Below, in pieces: positions 7,945 to 15,890 of a stretch of DNA of 64,000 nucleotides. The stretch is from an uncultured Clostridia bacterium (GTDB lineage: Bacteria > Bacillota > Clostridia > Christensenellales > Aristaeellaceae): the NCBI GenBank assembly GCA_947565865.1, contig CANOHT010000004.1, positions 62,001-126,000 of the forward strand. The letters are read 5' to 3'. How positions within the stretch are numbered: position 1 is the stretch's first letter; the number at the start of each line of letters is the position of its first letter. The position numbers were made by a program, and so were the translations under genes. The notes beneath the pieces were generated by a model, which did not search any database, had not been told where the DNA came from, and saw only the letters and a list, made by a program, of their open reading frames with translations.

Positions 7945-8230
7945 AAAAACCGATAATTCGATTAAAAATCACATATTTCAAAAGAATACGACTGTTTTCG
8001 ACACGCGAAAAGAAGAGCATACCGCGGCGCTGAAAAACATCAGGCAGGCCGTCAGGGAAATCGGTGACGCGGAAAACCATCAAATCATCATAACTTTGGA
8101 CTCGGAAACAGAAGCATCGCATATGGATGCGGGCAGTCTCAGCGTCGCGCTGCGGCTTCCTGCTTTTTTGTCTGCTGCGAAGCGCCGAAAATGGCCTTTC
8201 CCTTTCAAAACCTTGCCGTACGAAAAATAG
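7945..8230. other. intergenic stretch with a possible small gene remnant
   Basis: No gene is supported. The plus strand is open across the region and, from about 7998, encodes a plausible-looking stretch with ALKNIRQAVREIGDAENHQI and then a stop at 8230, but there is no start codon with a ribosome site and no recognised family. It may be a decayed gene end or chance. The left part is the promoter region of the Spo0A-like gene. Confidence 0.25.
7998..8004 (-). promoter_or_regulatory. candidate 0A box (TGTCGAA)
   Basis: On the minus strand 8004-7998 reads TGTCGAA, the perfect Spo0A-binding heptamer, about 100 nt upstream of the Spo0A-type gene. A 7-mer is expected by chance every few kilobases, so placement is the only support. 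Confidence 0.3.
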
Positions 8231-8266
8231 AAAAAGCCCCGGAAAGCCTTGACTTTCCAGGGTTTT
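8231..8266 (-). terminator. intrinsic terminator after tRNA-Arg
   Basis: CCCCGGAAAG (8237-8246) and CTTTCCAGGG (8253-8262) pair around a 6-nt loop. On the minus strand the stem ends in CTTTTT (complement of 8231-8236). It begins 10 nt past the 3' end of the tRNA. Confidence 0.85.
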
Positions 8267-8271
8267 TTGCG

Positions 8272-8345
8272 TACACCCGGCAGGATTCGAACCTGTGACC
8301 TTCAGAGTCGGAGTCTGACACTCTATCCAACTGAGCTACGGGTGC
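8272..8345 (-). tRNA. tRNA-Arg (anticodon CCG)
   Basis: 74 nt cloverleaf. The acceptor stem pairs GCACCCG with CGGGTGT, the D-arm is GCTC..GAGT, and the anticodon stem TCAGA/TCTGA encloses loop CTCCGAC, so the anticodon is CCG, reading CGG (Arg). The T-arm has CAGG-TTCGAAT-CCTG. CCA is not encoded and must be added after transcription. An intrinsic terminator follows directly; the gene is transcribed alone. Confidence 0.95.
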
Positions 8346-8466
8346 ATATGCCATCACAGCCCAATCAGCATAGCACATTCCCCGTGGAAAGTCAATGCCT
8401 TCGACCAAATCTCCCGCCATTTTTTGTGTTGACTACACTGCCGGAGTGTTTTGAGGCGGCGCGGAC

Positions 8467-9003
8467 TTACGCGAGCACCTTCCGCAGGGGCTTTTCCAGG
8501 CGTCCCGCCAGCAGGGCCGCCAGAAGGATTTTCACCGCGTCGCCAATCAGGAACGGAAAGACGCAGACCGTCAGGCTGGCCCACAGACCGCTGCCCGTCA
8601 GCACCATAAACCAAGCCGTGCCGAAGGCGTAGCAGCCTGCCGTGCCCGCCGCCATGGCCAGGCACATTTTCCAGTACACCTTCCCCCACCGCTCCAGGAT
8701 GAAGCTGGTAAGAAAGGCCGCCGCCACATACCCCAGGATATAGCCGCCTGTGCGCCCGAACAGCACCCCCGCGCCGCCCCGCAGACCCGTGAACACCGGC
8801 AGGCCGATAACGCCCATCAGCATATACACCGCCATGGCCAGCGCCGCCTTTGATTTGCTGGTCAGCGCGCCGCACAGAAGCACCGCGAACAGCGCCAGAT
8901 TGATGGGAATCATGGGCAAGGGAATCTGAATCTGTGAGCATACCGCCGTCAGCGCCGCGAACAGCGCGCAGAGCACCAGGGTCTTCACTTGCTGGGTTTT
9001 CAT
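8467..9003 (-). CDS. bioY: biotin transporter BioY
   Basis: 178 residues with six hydrophobic segments. BioY is the substrate-binding S component of energy-coupling-factor vitamin transporters and sits in the cytoplasmic membrane, taking up biotin either with a shared ECF module or alone. The N-terminal pattern of Ala/Leu-rich helix followed by IQIPLPMIPINLALFAVLL, and GVIGLPVFTGLRGGAGVLFG in the middle, are the BioY hallmarks. Start at 9003 with AAAGGAGGG 6 nt upstream. No ECF ATPase genes are adjacent, so the module must be encoded elsewhere. A BirA operator overlaps the upstream region, which says the gene is repressed when biotin is plentiful. Confidence 0.95.
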   Translation of the reverse strand: MKTQQVKTLVLCALFAALTAVCSQIQIPLPMIPINLALFAVLLCGALTSKSKAALAMAVYMLMGVIGLPVFTGLRGGAGVLFGRTGGYILGYVAAAFLTSFILERWGKVYWKMCLAMAAGTAGCYAFGTAWFMVLTGSGLWASLTVCVFPFLIGDAVKILLAALLAGRLEKPLRKVLA

Positions 9004-9018
9004 TGTTGCCCTCCTTTG

Positions 9019-9047
9019 TGTAAACTAAAATTTATTTTACGTTTACG
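9019..9047. promoter_or_regulatory. BirA (biotin repressor) operator upstream of bioY
   Basis: GTAAAC (9020-9025) and GTTTAC (9041-9046) are a perfect 6-bp dyad 15 bp apart, in context TGTAAAC..GTTTACG. This is the known Firmicute BirA operator layout. It lies 16-43 bp upstream of the bioY start, where it would overlap the promoter. Confidence 0.85.
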
Positions 9048-9152
9048 CATTGTACAGGAGGATTCGACCTTTGTCAAGGAGGAAGTTTGGAAAAAAGCGC
9101 GAATGTTATATTTTAACCGCGCTGAACTCCCCCGAGACGAAAGGATTGTCCT

Positions 9153-10580
9153 GTGAGCACCCGCAAAAACGCCGCTTACAACGTGGCTTACCGCGTTTTT
9201 TCCATCCTGCTGCCCATCGTCACCGCGCCCTACCTGTCCCGGGTTGTGGGCAAAGCGGGCGTGGGCCTCTACGAGTACGCCTGGTCCATCAGCTACATGT
9301 TCTGCCTGGCGGGGATGCTGGGCCTGGAAAACTACGGCACCCGCGCTATCGCCCGGGTGCGGGATCAGCAAGAGTCCCTGAACCGCACCTTCTCGGAAAT
9401 CTGGCAGATGCAGCTGATGGTGGCCGGGCTCGCGCTGGCGGGCTATGGCGCGTACGTCGCCTTCATCGCCGGGGAGGAGCGGTTCATCGCGCTGAACCTG
9501 ACGCTGATGTCCGTCTCCTGCCTGGTGAACCTGGATTGGTGCCTGATGGGCCTGGATCAGTTCAAGCCCATCGCGCTGCGAAACACCGCCGTCAAGCTGC
9601 TGGCCGCCGCCGCGGTTTTCCTCTTTGTCAAGGGGCCGGAGGATCTGTGGGTCTACGCCCTGGTCTGGTCCCTGGCGACGCTGATAGGCTGTCTGAGCTG
9701 CGCGTTCAGCCTGAAGGGCAAGGTACGGCTGGTGAGGGTCTCCTTTGCCAACGTCATGGGTCGCTTGGCCCCCTGCGCGCTTTTATCCATCACGGTGATC
9801 GCCATCAGCGTCTACCGACAGATGGACAAGGTGATGGTAGGCGCGCTGGCGGGCATGGCGCAAAACGGCCTGTACGGCAACGCGGAAAAGATCATTTATT
9901 GCCTCAGCGGATTCATCTCCGCCATCGGCACGGTGATGCTGCCCAAGGTGTCCCGCCTGACGCGCCAGGGACAGACGGAGCGCGTGCTGCGGCACATCGA
10001 CCTGTCGATGGAGCTGATCCTGTGCATGGTATCCGCCATGGCCTTTGGCGTCGCGGCGGTGGCGGATCGCTTTGCCCCGCTGTTCTTTGGCGAGGAGTTC
10101 GCCGCCTCGGGGCCGCTGATGGCCGCCCTGGCCTTCACCCTGATCGCCATCGGGTTCGCCAACGTTATCAGAACGCAGTGGGTGCTGCCTCAGGGACAGG
10201 ATCGGATTTTCATCATCAGCGTCAGCGCGGGCGCAGTCGTCAACCTCCTTGCCAACTGCCTGCTGATTCCCCGGATGCAGGCCATGGGCGCGGTTGTCGG
10301 CACGCTGATGGCGGAATTTTCCGTTCCTTTGGTGCAGTGGCTGTTCCTGCGCCGGTCGCTCCCCTACCGCCGCTACCTGAGCTACGCAGCGGCCTATGGC
10401 GTCATCGGCGGCATCATGCTGGCGACGGCGCGGCTCCTGGGCAGGGCGCTGCCTCTGGACGGCTGGGCGGGGCTGAGCCTTCAGGTGCTTGCCGGCGCGG
10501 CGGTATATGTCGGCCTCTGCCTTGGATGGTGGCGTCTGAAGAAAAAAACAGCCATCCTTCGCCTGCTGAAACGGTCATAA
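9153..10580 (+). CDS. polysaccharide flippase (MOP superfamily, Wzx-like)
   Basis: 475 residues with about 12-14 hydrophobic helices. The start is GTG at 9153 with AAAGGA 8 nt upstream. The N-terminus, NAAYNVAYRVFSILLPIVTA followed by PYLSRVVGKAGVGLYEYAWS, is typical of oligosaccharide flippases that move lipid-linked repeat units across the membrane, and the last third keeps the family pattern APLFFGEEF..FTLIAIGFANVIR. The likely substrate is the lipid-linked glycan started by a sugar transferase such as the one at 4137-5552, although the two loci are about 4 kb apart and not co-transcribed (inference). It is followed 50 nt later by a lipoprotein gene on the same strand. A promoter is not obvious in the bioY spacer. 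Confidence 0.9.
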   Translation: MSTRKNAAYNVAYRVFSILLPIVTAPYLSRVVGKAGVGLYEYAWSISYMFCLAGMLGLENYGTRAIARVRDQQESLNRTFSEIWQMQLMVAGLALAGYGAYVAFIAGEERFIALNLTLMSVSCLVNLDWCLMGLDQFKPIALRNTAVKLLAAAAVFLFVKGPEDLWVYALVWSLATLIGCLSCAFSLKGKVRLVRVSFANVMGRLAPCALLSITVIAISVYRQMDKVMVGALAGMAQNGLYGNAEKIIYCLSGFISAIGTVMLPKVSRLTRQGQTERVLRHIDLSMELILCMVSAMAFGVAAVADRFAPLFFGEEFAASGPLMAALAFTLIAIGFANVIRTQWVLPQGQDRIFIISVSAGAVVNLLANCLLIPRMQAMGAVVGTLMAEFSVPLVQWLFLRRSLPYRRYLSYAAAYGVIGGIMLATARLLGRALPLDGWAGLSLQVLAGAAVYVGLCLGWWRLKKKTAILRLLKRS

Positions 10581-10630
10581 TCCGCCCCGGCTTCGGCCAT
10601 GCTATTCCTAACAACACAGGAGGTATGGCC

Positions 10631-11950
10631 ATGAAACGAATCATTACGCTTACGCTCTGCCTGGTCTTCTGCCTGACGGCGGGAGGCTGCATGGCATCCA
10701 ATCAGGACTATTACGAGCAGGCCCAGCGGTATCTCGGCGCGGGGGATTACCAGACGGCAGCCAAGCTGTTCGAGCAGCTGGGCGGCTATCAGGAATCCAC
10801 GGAGTACGCCCTGTACGCCGCCGGACTCTATGCCCTGCAGACGGGCGATACGGAGCTGGCCCGGCGCAGCTTCCGCCAGGTAGAGCCCTTCCAGAACAGC
10901 GGCCGCTACCTGACATACCTCAATGCCGCCAGCAAGGCCGCGGAAGATGACATCGAACATGCCATCATGCTCTTTGACTCCCTGGGGGCCTTCCTGGACA
11001 GCCCCTACCAGGCCGAGTGGCTGCGCGCCCGCATTCCCGAGCGCGACCTGGCCCGGGCTCAGGCGTTTATGGACGCCGGCCAGTGGGAGGAGGCCCAGGC
11101 CATCCTGAACGGCTACCCCGATCTGGCAAGGGCGCAGGAGCTCAGCCGCCAGTGCCGTGACGGCCTGTCCCAGGAGGCCTACGACGGCGCGGCGAGCCTC
11201 TATGCGCAGGGGCAGTATGACGAGGCGCTGACCGCCTTTGAGGCCCTGGGGGACACCCTGGACGCCCAGGCCCGGGTGCTGGCCTGCCGCAGCGCCATTT
11301 ATCGCCAGGCCGAGCGCGACTATGCCGCCGTCAGCCTGTCCACCGCCGAGGAGCTGATGTCCCGCTACGCCAGCCTGGGCAATTATCTGGAAAGCCCCGA
11401 ACGCCTGGACGAGCTCAGTCGCCGCTATACCGTGAATCTGATTCTGCGCAACCAGGCCGACCGCCTGCCCTATGTCGTCTTCGGCAGCTATCCCGTGGGC
11501 GAAAGCGGCCAGCCCCAGCCCTTGCAGTGGCAGGTGCTGGGTGTGGAGGGTGATACCGCCGCGCTGCTGTCCACCCAGGTGCTGGACGCCGGCGACCTGG
11601 CCACCGCCACGGACCTGGCTCTGACGCTGACCCCCGAGGAGGAAGCCGCCGCGAACCTTGCCCTCCCCGATCAGGAGCAGCTATCCGTGCTGGATGATCT
11701 GACCTGCTCGGCCACGCCCTATGCCCTGGCCCAGGGGGTGCGCCATCACAGCGACGGCCGCGCCTGGTGGTGGCTGAACGACATCCTGCCCTCCGGCCGG
11801 CATGCCATGGTGTGGTACAACGGCACGGTGCTGGATACCGGCGTCGCCCCCGAAACCGAGGCGGTGGGCATCCGTCCCCTCCTCTACCTGAATCTGTCCC
11901 GCTATGCCCTGACGCAGGGCAGCGGCAGCCCGGAGGACCCCTTCCGGTAA
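10631..11950 (+). CDS. lipoprotein with helical repeats and C-terminal Trp-rich domain
   Basis: 439 residues. The start at 10631 is chosen over an ATG at 10625 because GGAGG lies 7 nt from the former and 1 nt from the latter. A lipobox-like LTAGGC puts the lipidated Cys at residue 20. Residues about 25-270 are repeated helical units of the type YYEQAQRYLGAGDYQTAAKL and YDGAASLYAQGQYDEALTAF, resembling TPR/Sel1 repeats. The last 170 residues contain LQWQVLGVEGDTAALLSTQV and a WWWLND segment, resembling a domain common in Clostridial surface proteins (DUF6273-like, uncertain). It is an extracytoplasmic membrane-anchored protein of unknown role, probably protein-binding. It lies between a flippase and a hydrolase on the same strand. 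Confidence 0.75.
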   Translation: MKRIITLTLCLVFCLTAGGCMASNQDYYEQAQRYLGAGDYQTAAKLFEQLGGYQESTEYALYAAGLYALQTGDTELARRSFRQVEPFQNSGRYLTYLNAASKAAEDDIEHAIMLFDSLGAFLDSPYQAEWLRARIPERDLARAQAFMDAGQWEEAQAILNGYPDLARAQELSRQCRDGLSQEAYDGAASLYAQGQYDEALTAFEALGDTLDAQARVLACRSAIYRQAERDYAAVSLSTAEELMSRYASLGNYLESPERLDELSRRYTVNLILRNQADRLPYVVFGSYPVGESGQPQPLQWQVLGVEGDTAALLSTQVLDAGDLATATDLALTLTPEEEAAANLALPDQEQLSVLDDLTCSATPYALAQGVRHHSDGRAWWWLNDILPSGRHAMVWYNGTVLDTGVAPETEAVGIRPLLYLNLSRYALTQGSGSPEDPFR

Positions 11951-11975
11951 ATACGATACGAAAGAAGGCACCCTC

Positions 11976-12770
11976 ATGCAATACCAGCGCGTCACCCTAT
12001 CCACCGGCGTCCCCATGGACATCTATGTACCCGACCCAACCACCACCGATCCTGCCCGCCGTCCCGGCATCCTGATCTGTCCTGGCGGCGGCTACACCCA
12101 TCTGGCTGCCCATGAGGGTGAGTGCGTGGCGCTTCGCTTCGCGGGCCTGGGGTTCAACGCTTATGTGGTGCGCTACAGCCGCGCGCCCGAGGCACGCTAT
12201 CCCCGCAACGTACAGGACGTAGCCTGCGCTGTCGCCCATATCCGCGCAAACGCCCAAGCCTATGGTCAGCGCCCCGACGCCATTGCCGTGCTGGGCTTTT
12301 CCGCCGGCGGCCATGTGGCGGGCACCCTGGGCACACAGTGGCCCGACGCCGGGCTCTGGTCGCCCCTGGGGCTGACCTGCGAGCAGGTGAAGCCCAACGC
12401 CATGGCGCTGTGCTACCCCGTCATCAGCGGCGGCGAGTTCGCTCACCGCGATTCCTTCCGCCAGCTCACCGGCGCTGACGACCCGCTTCGCCATCAGGAT
12501 TTCAGCCTGGAAAACCTGGTTACGGCACAGACCGTTCCCGCTTTCCTGTGGCACACCTGGGAGGACACCGCGGTTCCGGTGGAAAACACCCTGCTGATGG
12601 CCATGGCCCTGCGCCGTCACGGCGTGCAGGCCGAGGCGCACATTTATCCGCACGGCCCCCATGGCAGCTCCCTGTGCGATGATTCCATCGGCCGCCCGGA
12701 CAAGGTGATTCCCGAGGCGCAGGATTGGCCCTATCTGGCCGCGCGCTTCCTCAAGGACGTGATGGGATAA
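11976..12770 (+). CDS. alpha/beta hydrolase (acetyl-esterase-like)
   Basis: 264 residues. CPGGGY (residues 35-40) forms the oxyanion-hole region, GFSAGGH (107-113) carries the nucleophile Ser109, a WEDTAVP segment supplies the acid, and HGPHGSS near the C-terminus supplies the His. This arrangement matches the BD-FAE/XynB-type esterase family of gut Firmicutes, which often deacetylates xylo- or other oligosaccharides. There is no signal peptide, so it acts in the cytoplasm, probably on imported acetylated sugars (inference). Start at 11976 with AAAGAAGG upstream. It follows the lipoprotein gene by 25 nt, so the flippase, lipoprotein and hydrolase may be one unit. Confidence 0.85.
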   Translation: MQYQRVTLSTGVPMDIYVPDPTTTDPARRPGILICPGGGYTHLAAHEGECVALRFAGLGFNAYVVRYSRAPEARYPRNVQDVACAVAHIRANAQAYGQRPDAIAVLGFSAGGHVAGTLGTQWPDAGLWSPLGLTCEQVKPNAMALCYPVISGGEFAHRDSFRQLTGADDPLRHQDFSLENLVTAQTVPAFLWHTWEDTAVPVENTLLMAMALRRHGVQAEAHIYPHGPHGSSLCDDSIGRPDKVIPEAQDWPYLAARFLKDVMG

Positions 12771-12849
12771 GCGTCAGCGGCCCGCATTGGGGAGACGCCG
12801 CAAGTTATCGGCCCTCTGATAGCCAGGGAAAAAACAATCAACCGCCATC

Positions 12850-12894
12850 GCCCGCCGATAAGGCTCGCCCTTTCGGCGGGCGCCGCTTTTTGAG
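12850..12894 (+). terminator. intrinsic terminator
   Basis: GCCCGCCGA (12850-12858) and TCGGCGGGC (12873-12881) form a perfect 9-bp stem, followed by GCCGCTTTTT. It lies about 80 nt past the hydrolase stop. Confidence 0.7.
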
Positions 12895-12989
12895 GGCATG
12901 TTCCGCTTTGCGCAAGTCCCCCGAGCATGATCGCAACCGTCTGTTGACAGTTTGCCATACCGGCATGGTAGCCACGCAACCGCGCCTTC

Positions 12990-12998
12990 TGCTATGAT
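12990..12998 (+). promoter_or_regulatory. extended -10 promoter of the XRE gene
   Basis: TGCTATGAT (12990-12998) is an extended -10 element 28 nt before the start codon. No good -35 sits 17 bp upstream; a TTGACA further left is too distant to pair with it. Confidence 0.4.
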
Positions 12999-13026
12999 AA
13001 GGCTGTAAAAGAAAGGAGGGCTGACC

Positions 13027-13644
13027 ATGAATATGGCCGAAAGAATTCAGTATTTGCGAAAGACCAAGGGCATCTCTCAGGAAGAGCTGGCCGATCAGGT
13101 GGGTGTTTCCCGGCAGGCCGTCAGCAAATGGGAAAGTGAGCAGAGTACGCCCGATGTGGATAAAATCATCATCATGAGCGACCTTTTCGGCGTAACGACC
13201 GACTATCTTCTGAAAGGTATTGAAGCGGCGGAAGCCCAGGAGCGAAAGGGCACGGAAGTTGCCGGCAAGGTGCTTTATATTGCGTCGACAGCCTTCGTGG
13301 TCATCGGGCTTCTGTGCGCGCTGGGCGGATGGTATGCCCAGCAGAGCATGGAAGCCGTTTGGGGTTCCATGATCATTCAGACGGTTGGCATTGCCGGCTA
13401 TTTTGTCGGGAAATCGCTGTCGGGGGACAGACCGCCCTTTTCCGTATCCTGGCTCAACGTCATCGGCATGGCATGGATGCCGGTTTCCATGCTGACCGGT
13501 TGGATTGCCATCCTGGTTTTCAAGCAAGGATGGATCGGGCCCTACCCAATGGGGATCCGCCATACGCTGGCGTTTGCCCTGGTCTATCTGACGGTCTGCG
13601 CCGTCAGCTTCATATGCCTGCGAAAATCCTCTTGCGGCAAATGA
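13027..13644 (+). CDS. membrane-bound XRE-family transcriptional regulator
   Basis: 205 residues. Residues 1-65 are a helix-turn-helix of the XRE/Cro type, with GISQEELADQVGVSRQAVSK as the DNA-reading segment and a conserved KWESEQSTPDVDKI continuation. Four hydrophobic segments follow (about 80-100, 110-130, 140-165 and 175-198), so the regulator is anchored in the membrane. This layout is common in Firmicutes, where such proteins usually control a neighbouring transporter or themselves. AAAGGAGG lies 7 nt upstream of the start. The gene stands alone between a terminator and the CapA-like gene, with no obvious target. The membrane part has no recognised ligand-binding motif. Confidence 0.88.
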   Translation: MNMAERIQYLRKTKGISQEELADQVGVSRQAVSKWESEQSTPDVDKIIIMSDLFGVTTDYLLKGIEAAEAQERKGTEVAGKVLYIASTAFVVIGLLCALGGWYAQQSMEAVWGSMIIQTVGIAGYFVGKSLSGDRPPFSVSWLNVIGMAWMPVSMLTGWIAILVFKQGWIGPYPMGIRHTLAFALVYLTVCAVSFICLRKSSCGK

Positions 13645-13713
13645 TCTGCTTTGGCTCCACACACTTTTTCCATTCATCCCAACCGAAACGGTAGACCCCG
13701 CGTCTGATTCTAT

Positions 13714-13741
13714 GGTATAATATCTTTGATGGTATTATACC
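13714..13741. promoter_or_regulatory. promoter-overlapping perfect dyad upstream of the CapA-like gene
   Basis: GGTATAATA (13714-13722) and TATTATACC (13733-13741) are perfect inverted copies 10 nt apart. Each arm contains TATAAT, so there is a -10-like element on each strand. The plus-strand copy (13716-13721) is 75 nt before the start at 13796. No matching -35 is clear. The dyad could be an operator. Confidence 0.45.
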
Positions 13742-13795
13742 GCCAAAGCGGCGCGCTATCGCGCCTGAATCACTACGCTTGCCGGAGGTTTGCCC

Positions 13796-14830
13796 ATGCG
13801 CCGAGTATTCTGTATTCTGCTGTGTATCGCCCTGCTGCTGCCCGCCTTCGCCCTGGCAGACAAGACCGTCACCATCACCTTCACCGGGGACGTTACCCTG
13901 GGCAGCGAGGAAAAGAAGCGCGCCAACGCCGCCTCCTTCGATTCCGTGGCCGCGGAGCAGGGCTACGACTACTTCTTCGCCAATATGAAGGATTTCTTCG
14001 CGGAGGATGACCTCACCGTCATCAACCTGGAGGGCGTTTTGTCCGACAGCAGCGCCGGGGAAAAGAAGGACAAGACCTACCGTTTCCGCGGCCCGACGGA
14101 TTTTGTGAACATTCTCACCCGTTCCGGCATTGAGGTCTGCAACATCGCCAACAACCACTCCATGGACTATGGTCAGAAGGGCTACGACGCCACCCAGGCA
14201 GCCCTTGAAGCCGCCGGGCTGGGCGTTTTCGGCAACGAGTCCGTATATATTTATGAAAAGGACGGCATCCGCGTCGCCTTCCTGGGCGTCAACTCCACGG
14301 CCTACAACAAGCGCAAGACCTGGGCCAAGGAGGAAATCGCCCGGCTGAAGGCGGAGGAAAACGTCAACGCCGTGGTCTACGTTTTCCATGGCGGCACGGA
14401 GTATGGCCGGGTGCGCAACGATATGCAGGAGAAAGCCTCCCGGTACTTCATCAACTGCGGAGCCGATCTGATCGTGATGCACCATCCCCATGTGGTACAG
14501 GGCTTCGACATTTACAAGAACCGCTCCATTTGCTACTCCCTGGGCAACTTCTGCTTCGGGGGCAACAAGCAGGTGCGGGCACTGCGGGCCATGGTGGTGC
14601 GCGCCACCCTGACCTTTGCCGATGACGGGACATACCTGGGCCAGCAGCTGGCGCTGTATCCCGCCCACATTTCCGGCACCGACCCGCAGAACAACTACCA
14701 GCCCCTGCTGGTCTCCGGGGAGGAAGCCCAGGCCGCCATGGCCCTGGCCCAGCGGGACACGGACTTCTCGCTGAACCCCTTCGACGACGCGGCTGGCTGC
14801 GCGCTCCAGGATTACCTGCCCGCCAGCTGA
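13796..14830 (+). CDS. CapA-like secreted metallophosphatase-fold protein
   Basis: 344 residues. The start at ATG 13796 is supported by GGAGG 7 nt upstream; a TTG two codons earlier is too close. A signal peptide (1-21, ending FALA) targets it outside. Metal-binding motifs of the PGA_cap/CapA family follow in order: TGDVTLG, NLEGVLSD, NNHSMDYGQKG, HGGTEY and HHPHVVQG. CapA proteins take part in poly-gamma-glutamate or capsule biosynthesis in Bacillus; many Clostridial homologues are single genes with unproven roles, and capB/capC are not seen here. It is followed 42 nt later by an AraC regulator. Confidence 0.9.
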   Translation: MRRVFCILLCIALLLPAFALADKTVTITFTGDVTLGSEEKKRANAASFDSVAAEQGYDYFFANMKDFFAEDDLTVINLEGVLSDSSAGEKKDKTYRFRGPTDFVNILTRSGIEVCNIANNHSMDYGQKGYDATQAALEAAGLGVFGNESVYIYEKDGIRVAFLGVNSTAYNKRKTWAKEEIARLKAEENVNAVVYVFHGGTEYGRVRNDMQEKASRYFINCGADLIVMHHPHVVQGFDIYKNRSICYSLGNFCFGGNKQVRALRAMVVRATLTFADDGTYLGQQLALYPAHISGTDPQNNYQPLLVSGEEAQAAMALAQRDTDFSLNPFDDAAGCALQDYLPAS

Positions 14831-14872
14831 GTTGCCCTTTCCTCCCCGACGGCCATGAAGGAGGTCATCCCC

Positions 14873-15829
14873 ATGTCCAGCAGCGCCGCGCCCACGCCAT
14901 CCGCCGCCCTGTCCCAGCTGTCGGAGGAAAATGCCTTTATCAAAATTTTTCTCTGCAGCAAGCATAGAACCGCCTCTTCCAATGAACGCCTGCACCGGCA
15001 CAAGGGCTGGAGCCTGTTCTACAACATTTCCGGCGCCGCCCATGTGGCGGTGATGCAGAAGGATGAGGTTCGGGTGCTGCCCATCCAGCCGGGGCAGTTC
15101 GTGTTTCTTTCCTCCCTCATCCCCCACCGGCTGCGCATTGGCGAGGCGGACGACTGCTACATGATTCACCTGACCCTCTCCCCCTGCCGGGAGGAGGAGG
15201 CCGCCCTGTCTCTCAAAAGCCTCAGGGAAGTCAGCGCCAACGCCTGCCGGATGATGCTCAAGCCCTTTTACGTCCTGCAGGCGTCGGATATGAACGCCAT
15301 GCTCAGCAATACCCTGACGGAAATCCTCCTGAACTTCGAGTCCGCCCGAAAGGAAGCCGACCTGGCGGCCATCCCCGGCCTGCTTTTGCAGATCATGCTG
15401 ATGGAGATTGTCTACCTGGGCAGGCAAAGTATGGCATCCCCCACCAATCAGCATGTCAACAAGGCCGTCGCCTACCTGAAGGGCCACGGCTCGGAGACCG
15501 TGCGCATCGCGGATGTGGCGAAAGCCATCGGCATTCATCCCGTTTACCTCCAGCGCATTTTCAAGGAGCACATGCACAAGAGCATCACCGAATATCTCAT
15601 GGAGCACCGCATCCAGCAGGCCTGCCGGATGCTGCGCACCACCAGCTTTCCCCTCATCGACATCGCCCTGGACTGCGGCTTCACCAACCGGCAGCACTTT
15701 ACCCGCTGCTTCAAGCAGATACTGGGCGTCACGCCCTCGGTCTTCCGGCGTGAAAATCAGCTTGGTTCCGTGGATACGGAGATCGACTACGAGGAGGTCA
15801 TCAAGCCCGGCGACCGTTTTCTTTTTTAA
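14873..15829 (+). CDS. AraC-family regulator with N-terminal cupin
   Basis: 318 residues. The start at 14873 has AAGGAGG 8 nt upstream; an in-frame ATG at 14855 lies left of that site. Residues 35-90 form a cupin-like sensor (LHRHKGWSLFYNISG and IQPGQFVFLSSLIPHRL with its His/Glu positions). The C-terminal 100 residues hold two helix-turn-helix motifs, IRIADVAKAIGIHPVYLQRI and IDIALDCGFTNRQHFTRCFK. Such proteins sense a sugar through the cupin and switch on a nearby catabolic operon. It is convergent with the histidine kinase gene, with a terminator between, so its target is not obvious; the CapA-like gene upstream may be co-transcribed. Confidence 0.9.
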   Translation: MSSSAAPTPSAALSQLSEENAFIKIFLCSKHRTASSNERLHRHKGWSLFYNISGAAHVAVMQKDEVRVLPIQPGQFVFLSSLIPHRLRIGEADDCYMIHLTLSPCREEEAALSLKSLREVSANACRMMLKPFYVLQASDMNAMLSNTLTEILLNFESARKEADLAAIPGLLLQIMLMEIVYLGRQSMASPTNQHVNKAVAYLKGHGSETVRIADVAKAIGIHPVYLQRIFKEHMHKSITEYLMEHRIQQACRMLRTTSFPLIDIALDCGFTNRQHFTRCFKQILGVTPSVFRRENQLGSVDTEIDYEEVIKPGDRFLF

Positions 15830-15831
15830 CC

Positions 15832-15875
15832 GCCCCCGCCAAGACGCGCTTCATGCGCTGTCGCGGGGGTTTTTG
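15832..15875. terminator. terminator between convergent genes
   Basis: GCCCCCGC (15832-15839) pairs with GCGGGGGT (15863-15870) and is followed by TTTTT on the plus strand. It serves the AraC gene and lies just beyond the stop of the kinase gene. Confidence 0.8.
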
Positions 15876-15890
15876 CTGGATCGGACCGAT

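Noticed and set aside
12943..12948. TTGACA as -35 of the XRE gene
   Set aside because: It is about 44 bp from the likely -10, far beyond normal spacing.
13610..15697. 695-codon minus-strand frame opposite CapA and AraC genes
   Set aside because: It spans two real plus-strand genes and their spacer and has no signature of its own.
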